DNA from: Mycteria americana
Taxonomy: Eukaryota; Chordata; Aves; Ciconiiformes; Ciconiidae
NCBI RefSeq assembly: GCF_035582795.1
Contig: NC_134366.1
Span: 1,190,501-1,254,500, forward strand
Direction: 5' to 3'
Length of the DNA stretch: 64,000 nucleotides
The position numbers were made by a program, and so were the translations under genes. Position 1 is the first letter of the stretch. Each line of letters opens with the position of its first letter. Shown one piece after another: positions 23,701-31,885 of this stretch. The notes beneath the pieces were generated by a model. It saw only the letters and a list, made by a program, of their open reading frames with translations, did not search any database and was not told the origin of the DNA.

Positions 23701-26700
23701 CGGGATGGGGCCGCATCCTGCACCGGGGGGGGAGCGGGTGCCCTTGCCGGGGGCTGGGTCCCCTCGCCCCGGGCCCGATCCTGGCGCAGGCGAGGGCCGG
23801 TCACCTGTCGGAGGGCGGGGGGGGGCGGATCCCGGCGGGGGGGGGGGGCGGCCGGATCCTCGGGGGCGGCGGTGGGGGGGGGGGGTGGTGGGGTGGGGGC
23901 TCCGCGGTCCCGGGCAGGGGCTGCGCTCCTCTGCAGGCACCGGGGGGACGAGCCCCTCGCCGGGGCTGGATCCCCCGGGCAGGGGCTGGATCCCGTTGCA
24001 GGCAGCTGCATCCTCTTGCAGGGCGGGCGGGAGCCCCTCGGCGGGGGCTGGGTCCCTTTGGGGGGCGGGATCCCCTTGTGTCTCTGGGGTGCATCTGCAG
24101 GAGCCGGAGGAGGGCTGGGTCCCCTGGGAGGAGGGCTGGGTCCCCTTGCCGGGGGCTGGGTCCCCTTGAGGAGGGCTGGGTCCCCTTGCCGGGGGCTGGG
24201 TCCCTTGGGAGGAGGGCTGGATCCCCCTGAGGAGGGGCTGGATCCCCTTGCCGGGGGCTGGATGCCGTTGTGTCTATGGGTGCATTTGCAGGAGCCAGAG
24301 GAGGGGCTGGATCCCATTGCAGGGGCTGGATCCTCTGGTGATTACGGGGTGCACTTGCAGGAATCAGACAGGGCTGGATCCCCTTGGAAGGGAGCTGGAT
24401 TCCGTTGCGGGGGGGCTGGATCCCCTTGCAGGGGCTGGATCTGGTTGTGTGTATGGAGTGCACTCGCAGGAACCAGAGGAGGGCTGGATCCCCTTGCCAG
24501 GAGGCTGGATCCCATTGCAGGGAGGGAGCAGGATCGTGCTGCCAGGGGCTGGATCCCGGGGGGGCTGGATCCCATAATGTGTATGGGGTGCACTTGCAGG
24601 AACCAGAGAAGGGCTGGATCCCGCTGCAGGAGGGGCTGGATCCCCTTGTAAGGGGGCTGGATCCCCTTGCGGGGGCGGTTTGGATCCCTTTGCGGGGGGC
24701 TGGATCCCTTTGCGGGGGGCTGGATCCCCTTGCAGTGGCAGGAGAGGCCAGTTCCCCTTGCAGGGGGGCTGGCCTGGGGCAGCTTGGCGGGGGGGGGGGG
24801 CTGTGTCGTGGGGGGTCGCAGAGTTTTGGGGTGATGACTGGGGCTGTCGTGGGGGCGGGGGGACCCAGGGAGCCGGGGGCTGCTGCAGGGTTTGCCTGGG
24901 AGAGGCTGTAAAAGATTCAGGGTGCAGCTCCCCGCCCCCCCCAAAATGCCTTGGCATGGTGGGTCTGAGATCGAACGGGCGGGGACCCACCGAGACCCCC
25001 CCAGACCGCCGCGGCCTCCCCAGGGTGCGGGGGGCACCTCTGACACGTCTTTCTCTCCTTGTCCCCCCTCCAGCATCCGAGTGGCCCCCCCAAAACGCCA
25101 GCGAGGCCGAGGAGAGAGGCTGGGAGGGCTCGCTGGAGAGCAGCCCCCCACGGCGGGACCCGGCGAGCAGAGACCTCCTGGGGGGGCCCAGCAACAGCAC
25201 CAGCCCCGGGGGGGCCGCGGCGGGGGGCGAGCCCCCGGTGGGATCCCAGCTAGAGCCCCCCGGGGCGGGCACAGCTGCCACCACGGACCCGGCAGCGATG
25301 CCGGAGGGGTGCGCGGGGTGCGCCGGGGAGGGCGATGCCAGCGCTCTGCCCCCCAAAGTCGGCTCGGCGGAGGATGGCCAGGCGGCGGTGACCTGGCCTG
25401 GTGACAGGGGGACGGTGGCGGTGGCACTCAGCAGCCCCGAGGAGCCGGGGAGCGGCGAGCGGCCCACGCGAGCCTCCTTGGCCAGCCTGGGAGTTTTTGG
25501 GGGGCTCACGGCCGCCCCACCGAGCCCCCCCGGCCTGCAGCTCGTCACCGACTCGGCTGAATCCGACCTGCTGCTGGCGGCCGGGGGCTCGGCCGTGCCG
25601 CGGACCCCCGTGCTGGGTGACCCCAGCCCCGTGCCGGGCGCCGCGGGGGACTCGGGGCGTCCCTCAGAGCTCTGGGTGGTCGCATCCAGCCCGGCCCCGG
25701 CACAGGGGGCTCGTGGCCGGACGGATCTGACCTGGCTGGAGGCAGAGGAGCCCGTCACCGCCACCTCAGGCCCGGCCGAGCCGCCCGCTGACCGGACGGC
25801 CTCGGAGATCATCGACGTCGACTACTACGACCTGTTCGAGGGGGGCGAGGGGCTGGGGGGCTTCCCCGGGGGCGGCCGGGGGGCGGCCGGTTCGGCGCGG
25901 CGGCAGGAGCCGGAGGGGGCGGCCACGCCGTGGGCCCTCCACGAGCTCTACGACGACTTCACGCCCTTTGACGAGGCCGATTTCTACCCCACCACCTCCT
26001 TCTATGCCGACGGGGACGAGGAGGACGAGCTGGAGGAGGATGAAGAGGAAGAGGAGGAGGAGGAAGATGGGGGGCTGGAGGACGAGAACGGCTACCGGCC
26101 GCCCGCCTCGGCCGTGCCTGGCGCCCAGCCGGCACCGCGGGACCCCCGACCCACCGGCCGCCACAGCGTGGCCCCGCCGCAGCCCTCCAGCGTCCCGGGG
26201 GGCAGCCCCACGGCGCGGCCACGGCCGGGGGAGCGGGGCCAGCCGGAGAACGGCACCGAGTGCCGGAGCGGTTACGTGCGGCACAACAGCTCCTGCCGCT
26301 CCGTCTGCGACCTCGTCCCCAGCTACTGCCACAACGGCGGCCAGTGCTACCTGGTGGAGAGCCACGGGGCCTTCTGCCGGTAAGGGACGGGGACGGGGAC
26401 CCTAGGTCCCACGGGGAGACGGTGGGTGCATGTGGGGGCTCTCCATCCCCCTGCACCCCATCCCTGTGCACCCCGTTTCTGGGCTCTCCATCCCCATGCA
26501 CCCCAACCCTGGGCTCTCCAACCCCATGCACCCCATTTCTGGGCTCTCCATCCCCTGTGCACCCCATCCCCAGGCTCTCCATCCCCATGCACCCCATTTC
26601 TGGGCTCTCCATCCCCATGCTCCCCATTCCCAACCTCTCCGTCCCCCTGCACCCCAACCCTCAACTTTCCTTCCCTGTGCACCCCGTTTCTGGGCTCTCC

Positions 26701-29700
26701 ATCCCCCTGCACCCCATCCCCAGGCTCTCCATCCCCATGCACCCCATTTCTGGGCTCTCCATCCCCATGCACCCCAACCCTGGGCTCTCCATCCCCTGTG
26801 CACCCCATCCCCAGGCTCTCCATCCCTGTGCACCCCACCCGGGACCCTTCGCCCCCGCAGCCCCGTCCCGCGGGGGCACAGAGGGGCTTTCCCTGCCCCC
26901 CGAGTGGCGGCTGGGCAGGAATTAGGTCAGGGCCGTGCAGCCGAGGCTCCGGGGCCGCCGCACTAATCGGCCCCGGCAGATTGTGCCCGGGGAGGGCCAC
27001 CGCCGGCTGTGCCATACGGCTCGGCACGCGCCACGTGGCTTGCCCTGAGCCTGCCTGCACGGGGGGACGCGGGTGTGTGGTGTGACGGGGCTGTACCCCT
27101 CCGTCCCCACCGGCCACCCCTCTCCCCACCGCCGCCGGGGCTGAGTGCGGCTGGGAGCCACGGGTGCGGGGGACGAGCATCACCTGGGGGGACCCCAAGC
27201 CCGCTCCCGGTGTCCCCCAATGTCACCCATCTCGCTTGGCCCCAGCATTTGGGGGGGGGGGTCACCCCTCTCAGGGTGGCCCTTGGGGACCCATTAATCT
27301 CATCCCCCGTAATCTCCCCGATTACAGATGCCGGTGTCCCCTGAGGATGCTCTGTGGGACAGGGACACGTTTTTGGGGTGGGGGGTCCCTAACCGCCTCC
27401 CCTTGCAGGTGCAACACGCAGGACTACACGTGGCACAAGGGCACGCGCTGCGAGGCCATCGTCACCGACTTCCAAGTGATGTGCGTGGCTGTGGGCTCGG
27501 CCGCCCTCGTAGTGCTGCTGCTCTTCATGCTCACCGTCTTCTTCGCCAAGAAGCTCTACCTGCTCAAGACGGAGAACAGCAAACTGCGCAAGACCAAGTG
27601 AGTGGCATCGGGACAGGGCTGGCACCCCTAAAATTGTCCCCCAGCCGCTCTGGGGTGGCACCTCGATAGCTGGAGCGATTTGGGTGGTCTCAGCTCCCGG
27701 CGGTGGCACGGGGCTGGATGCGGTCCCGTCCCCACGTGCTGTCATCGAGACCCCCGGTGCCGATGGGGACAAGGTGACGGTGGGTGGGAAAGCTCCCGGA
27801 GGCGGGTGCCCTGCGGGGACGTGGCTTGTGGTTCCTGCTCCACGGTTAATCCTTTAAAGCTGCTCCTGACTGGTACCAGTTAATCTGCTGCACTGGTAGC
27901 TGGGGCCACCAGCTGGGCTCGCCACGCTGCCCAGGGGCCACCGGAGATGGTCCCCGGGGACAGGTCTGGGGGGTGACAGGAGAGGGTTGGGGTCACCCCC
28001 TGCCCCAGCAAGTGCTGCCCATCTCCCTGGAGCCGGGGAGGAGAAAGCCCTCCCAGCCTGGGTCCCTAATGAGCTGTTAATTAGCGTCTGGAAGTGCCAA
28101 GTGTAATTAGCAGTGAAGCTCCGTGCCAGCCCGTGGGTCTCCCTCTCCGGCCCTGCGGCTCCTGCCTGTCCCGGGCTGCCCTCGCCGCTCCCCTGCCCGC
28201 GCCTGCCTGCGCCTTCCCAGAGCTGGGGACGTTTAGCCCCAGATCCCCAGAATTGGGGACATTTACCCCCCAAACCCCCAGAGCTGGGGACATTTACCCC
28301 CAAACCCTAGACCTGGGGACATTTACCCCCCCAAACCCCCAGATCTGGGGGCATTTACCCCCCAAACCCTAGGCCTGGGGCATTTAGCCTCCCCAAACCC
28401 CCAGATCTGGGGGCATTTACCCCCAAACCTCCATCCCTGCGGACATTTACCTCCCAAACCCCAGAGCTGGGGGCATTTACCCCAAACCTCCAGATCTGGA
28501 GACATTTAGCCCCTCCAGATCCTCAGAGCTGGGGGTGTGTAGCCCCAGACCCCTAGGCCTGGGGATATTTAACCCCTAAATCCCCAGATGTGGGGACATT
28601 TAGCCCCCAAACCTCCATCCCTGGGGACATTTAGCCCCAAACCCCCAGATCTGGGAGCATTTAGCCCCAAATCCCCATAACTGAGGGTATTTAGCCCCAA
28701 ACCCCAGAGCTGGGGACATTTACCCCCCAAACCCTAGATCTGGGGGCATTTAGTCCCCCAAAACCCCAGAGCTGGGGGCATTTAGCTCCCCAAAACCCCC
28801 AGATGTGGGGCATTTAGCCCCAAACCTCCATCCCTGGGGACATTTAGCCCCCAAACCCCCAGATCTGGGGCTATTTAGCCTCCAAATCTCCATCCCTGGG
28901 GACATTTAGCCCCCAAACCCCCAGATCTGGGGCTATTTAGCCTCCAAATCTCCATCCCTGGGGACATTTAGCCCCCAAATCCCCATAGCTGGGGGCATTT
29001 CGCCCTGACCCCCCAGATCTGGGAGCATTTAGCCCCCAAACCCCCAGATCTGGGGCTATTTAGCCTCCAAATCTCCATCCCTGGGGACATTTAGCCCCCA
29101 GACCTCCAGCGCTGGGAGCATTTACCCCCCCCCAACACTGGGTTCACCTCGAAACGCGGCCGGGGACATGGGGGGTGCTCGGCAGCGTCCCCGGTCTCAC
29201 CGCCGTGCTCTCCTGTCCCCCCGGCAGATACCGCACCCCGTCCGAGCTGCACAACGACAACTTCTCCCTCTCCACCATCGCCGAGGGCTCCCACGCAAAC
29301 GTAAGGAGGCTTCGCGGCACCGTCCCCCGCTCCCGCTTGCTGTCCTACCCTTGTCCCTCTGTCCGGTAGCACCCTGACATCTCGTCCGTCCCCCCCCCAC
29401 CCATGCTCTTGGCACTGTCTGGGTGACGGTGTCACCACTGGGTCCCTCTGCACCCTCCTGTCCCCATCCCGCCGTGGCCACCGCTCCGTCCCCTCTCTGT
29501 CGGGTCCTGCCATGCCGCATCCTGCCCCGAGTACCCAAACCGGACCAGAGCCAGGCAGGGGGCTGGTGTCACCTTGCTGTCCCCCTGCCTTGTCCCCTCC
29601 TGCCCGCGTGGCACCCCGGGGAACCACCACCCACAGTTGCCAGGTGGTTTTTGGCTCCGTGTGCGGGTGGCAGGAGCGGCTGTGCCGGCATTTTCGGGGA

Positions 29701-31498
29701 GGGGACAGCTGGTGCGATGCGGCTCCGGCAGACGACGTTCCCCGGCTGTGGCATCGCTGGGGCAGGACCGGCAGACGATGGCCGGCAGCGGCGGGCAATG
29801 CTGGAGGATGCAACACTCCGGGATGTTGCTGGCGTGGTCAGGATGCGGCCACCTGCATCCCCCCGGGGCCGCCCTTCCAACCTCCTGTCTTTCGAATCGA
29901 AACAGAGAGAAGCGAAGGGTTTTGCCGAGCGCGAGCCGGAGGAAGAGCGTAGGTTCCTCTAGTCTTTGCCTTAGCCCAGAGCCGGTTTTCCCCGTCTTTC
30001 GACTGCCTTTAGCAGCCGTAGCGTCTGCCGCCGCTCGGCCCGGCCACCCTGGCAGGAGGCTCCCGGAGCCAGCTCGCTCCCCGCTGTGGAGAGGATGAAC
30101 CTTGGGATGAATTCGGTGCCGCGCCCCGGCATCTCTCTGGGGTCTGACCCTCGTCCCCTCTGGGATGCGGAGTGGCACAGGGCAGCCAGGACGCAGCGCA
30201 CCGAGGATGCGGAGGGGACGGCGGGGTCAATATCCCTGGGAAAGGGGTTTTTGGGAACATGCGGCGCAGCCCCTCCGCCGGGCGATGGAGCTCGGTGCCC
30301 CGGCAGCCGTGCCCGTCCTGCGGGGTTTGCCGTGGAGCCGATGGCACAAGCCCCGGACCGGCCAGGCGCTGCTCGCAGGGTCGCTGCCCAGAAGATGGAG
30401 GTTTCCCATCCTTGTATGACACCGGCCCTTGGGTGTCTCCATCCGTCCGCCACTTGCCGCACGGCACCGGGAGCACCGTAACCGGCGGGTGCCTCACCGC
30501 CATGGCCCATCCCGCCCTGGCAGCCCCCCACGCCAGGGCTCATCCTGCCCCACAGGCACCGACGGCGACGCCAGGACCGTCCGGGCACAGACGTTACCCA
30601 ACGCAGCCGGAGCTTGGCCCCGGTGCCGGGGGAGCCGCTCTCCCCACGGATGCGGGACAAACTCGGGGCGCAGCCCAGCTCCCGGCAGCTGTGGGGGGGG
30701 ACGTCGGGAAGAGGCATCCCGGGCTTCGCTGCCCGTGGATCCGGCCAGCGGCACAGCGGGGCCGGCTGTACGCTAACGAACCGCAATAAATCCAACCCCT
30801 TGGGCCTCCTGCCAAGCGCTGCTCAGGGAGTTGCTAATTGTCGCGGGGACGATGAGATGAGCCGGGCTGGAAATGGGAAGAGGAACTGGGTGTCAGGGGG
30901 ATGGCGGGGGCGGCTGGAGGGGTGGCGGGTGGGATGGGTCCCATGGCCACCCACGGCTCTTGGGTGCTGTCGGTGAGCGGCTTTGGGTGCTGGAGGCACC
31001 CCAAGGCGGGGACCCATGGCGGGGAACAGCAGCGAGTCACCGCAGGTGGGGCGGACCCCGTCGCCCACCGTGCCGTGAGCTCCACGCTCCCCCCGCGCCG
31101 AGCTGTGGGCTTTCGGGGGGGGGACACACACACGTATTCACCGTTGGGCAGCCCTGCCTGCTGCCAGGGGCTGCCTGCAAGGAGGCAGAGCCCGGGTCGG
31201 GATGCTGGGTTGCCGGCGGGGACGTCGGTGCCTTCACCCGCTCCCCGCTGCCGGTCACCCCCCCCCCATCGCAACGGTGTCCCCCCCACGGCACGGTCGT
31301 CTCCTGACCCCCCCCACCCTCCATCTCTCCTGGCAGGATGACCCCAGCGCTCCCCACAAGCTGCAGGACTCCCTGAAATCCTGCCTGAAGGACGAGGAGC
31401 CGTTTAACATCCACAACTCGACGTCGCCCAAGCACGATGGCGGCAAAGGGGAGCAGGACGGCGGCGAGCTCAACTGTCTGCAGAACAACCTGACGTGA
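23597..31498 (+). CDS. CSPG5: CSPG5 (neuroglycan C / CALEB), complete coding gene
   Basis: Neural transmembrane chondroitin sulfate proteoglycan with an EGF-like module, known as CALEB in chicken; family members bind tenascins and act in neurite and dendrite development. Exons 23597-23657, 25074-26379, 27409-27597, 29228-29300 and 31337-31498 join in frame to 1791 nt (596 residues; mammalian forms are about 540-570). Visible order: signal peptide ~1-20; variable ectodomain with possible glycosaminoglycan Ser-Gly sites at S147 and S214; conserved LYDDFTPFDEADFYPTTSFY; Asp/Glu run ~333-362; EGF-like Cys from ~417 to 470; transmembrane helix ~479-502; conserved tail ending NCLQNNLT. The start is chosen for its Kozak context and hydrophobic leader. 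Identity is very secure from the C-terminal half. Confidence 0.96.
23658..25073 (+). other. CSPG5: CSPG5 intron 1, largely a minisatellite
   Basis: The intron is bounded by GTGCGT and CCCTCCAG. Its first part is G-run-rich (23690-23930). It then carries a tandem array of GGGCTGGATCCCCTTGC-type units to about 24750. Nothing else is recognised. Confidence 0.85.
23945..24760. repeat. Minisatellite in CSPG5 intron 1 (GGGCTGGATCCCCTTGC unit)
   Basis: Dozens of ~20-21 bp units built on GGGCTGGATCCCCTTGCAGG and GGGCTGGGTCCCCTTGCCGG. Longer interspersed units carry GTGCATTTGCAGGAGCCAGA. Many units contain a GGATCC hexamer and a pyrimidine-TTGCAG|G string resembling a splice acceptor. Confidence 0.9.
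25074..26379 (+). CDS. CSPG5: CSPG5 coding exon 2 (ectodomain and first part of EGF module)
   Basis: The acceptor is CCCTCCAG and the donor CCG|GTAAGG. This 1306-nt exon encodes residues 21-456. The N-terminal two thirds are poorly conserved and rich in Gly, Ala, Pro, Ser and Glu, with an N-glycosylation sequon at N28. The conserved block begins at EIIDVDYYDLFEG, continues through the YDDFTPFDE segment and the Asp/Glu run, and ends in the first Cys of the EGF-like module (ECRSGY...CHNGGQCY). The acidic block is the region implicated in tenascin binding in this family. Confidence 0.95.
26380..27408 (+). other. CSPG5: CSPG5 intron 2
   Basis: The intron is bounded by GTAAGG and CCTTGCAG. About the first 450 nt are a 30-bp minisatellite. 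The rest is unremarkable G+C-rich DNA with a short A+T-containing island near 26920-27010. Confidence 0.85.
26435..26845. repeat. 30-bp minisatellite in CSPG5 intron 2
   Basis: About 13 tandem copies of a unit of the form GGGCTCTCCATCCCCATGCA followed by CCCCATTTCT. Variants alternate CCAACCCT, CCATTTCT and CCATCCCCA. Because the period is a multiple of three, all frames stay open on both strands and give artificial repeat proteins. Confidence 0.92.
27409..27597 (+). CDS. CSPG5: CSPG5 coding exon 3 (end of EGF module and transmembrane helix)
   Basis: The acceptor is CTTGCAG and the donor AA|GTGAGT. It encodes the last EGF cysteines (CNTQDYTWHKGTRCE), the conserved juxtamembrane ITDFQ-like stretch, a hydrophobic helix (VMCVAVGSAALVVLLLFM...) and the basic stop-transfer KKLYLLKTE. 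The 189 nt run in phase from split Arg456 to split Lys519. It is nearly identical to the mammalian protein as I recall it. Confidence 0.96.
27598..29227 (+). other. CSPG5: CSPG5 intron 3, mostly a 31-bp minisatellite
   Basis: The intron is bounded by GTGAGT and CCGGCAG. Roughly 600 nt of ordinary sequence includes an A+T-rich, TAATTA-containing island at 28066-28119. About 920 nt of tandem repeat follow. Confidence 0.85.
28215..29135. repeat. 31-bp minisatellite in CSPG5 intron 3
   Basis: About 30 copies of a ~31-bp unit: GGGGACATTTAGCCCCCAAA followed by CCCCCAGATCT. Units vary at GGGGGCATTT / GGGGCTATTT and at CATCCCT / AGATCT. A 62-bp higher-order unit repeats almost perfectly between about 28840 and 29095. 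Adjacent units form the palindrome CCCCCAGATCTGGGGG (for example 28336-28351). Confidence 0.93.
29228..29300 (+). CDS. CSPG5: CSPG5 coding exon 4 (cytoplasmic)
   Basis: The acceptor is CCGGCAG and the donor AAC|GTAAGG. The 73-nt exon encodes YRTPSELHNDNFSLSTIAEG then SHAN, a highly conserved cytoplasmic segment. Reading through the donor stays open for 22 codons (beginning VRRL) before TAG at 29367. Mammals have, as I recall, an isoform with extra residues at this junction; I do not see a bird donor that would preserve the frame. Confidence 0.95.
29301..31336 (+). other. CSPG5: CSPG5 intron 4
   Basis: A 2036-nt G+C-rich intron bounded by GTAAGG and CTGGCAG. No repeat family or coding segment is recognised; long open frames on both strands are compositional. 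Confidence 0.8.
31337..31498 (+). CDS. CSPG5: CSPG5 coding exon 5 (C-terminus)
   Basis: The exon starts GATGACCCCAGCGCT after the acceptor TGGCAG and ends CTGACGTGA. It encodes DDPSAPHKLQDSLKSCLKDE...NCLQNNLT, matching the conserved C-terminal tail of the family. 53 codons plus stop. Confidence 0.96.
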   Translation, partial: DDPSAPHKLQDSLKSCLKDEEPFNIHNSTSPKHDGGKGEQDGGELNCLQNNLT

Positions 31499-31885
31499 GC
31501 AGGGGAGGAGAAGGAGGCGAGAGCGGGAGCCAGTCCTCCCATCCCCTGCTGTACAAATCGCCCGTCTCCTCCCCGTCCGGTATCTCTTTTTCCCGCTCCG
31601 TGGCATGCTTTGGTGTGTTTTGTACAGAGGAAAAGAAAAATTAATTAATAATAATACAAAGCCAAAGGCTGTAAATGGTCTTTGGCCGCATCGTGTCGTG
31701 GGGGTGTTTGGTTTGTGCTCCGTGTCTATTGCTTGGGTTAGTGCAGCGCTGTGATTTCTAAACCTTTGCCGTTCCGCAACTGACTTTTTTTGTACTTTTA
31801 CCCCACTTTTTTTGAAATACAAGTAAAAACAACAACAACAAAAAAAAGGAAGATCTTGAAATAAAACTTTTTTTTTTTTTTTTTT
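31499..31885 (+). other. CSPG5: CSPG5 3'UTR (minimum extent)
   Basis: The sequence after the stop codon runs to AATAAA at 31860-31865, followed by a T-run (GT-rich downstream elements are weak). It is A+T-richer than the gene body and contains a CAA-type microsatellite near 31830. A short 3'UTR is inferred from this first strong signal. Confidence 0.6.
31860..31865 (+). terminator. CSPG5: Candidate CSPG5 polyadenylation signal
   Basis: AATAAA about 360 nt after the stop codon, followed by an uninterrupted T-tract. Confidence 0.6.

Noticed and set aside
23109-24317. 402-residue antisense open frame over the CSPG5 promoter and intron 1
   Set aside because: It is open only because the minisatellite lacks stops, and it overlaps true CSPG5 exon 1 on the other strand.
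24364-25812. 482-residue antisense open frame overlapping CSPG5 exon 2
   Set aside because: It is the antisense shadow of a G+C-rich coding exon plus the intron 1 array.
25959-27198. Antisense GDGEPRNGVH-type repeat protein
   Set aside because: It is a product of the 30-bp intronic minisatellite, whose period is a multiple of three.
28215-29135. CRISPR-like array (regular ~31-bp repeats)
   Set aside because: The repeats are directly contiguous with no unique spacers, lie in a vertebrate intron, and no cas genes are present.
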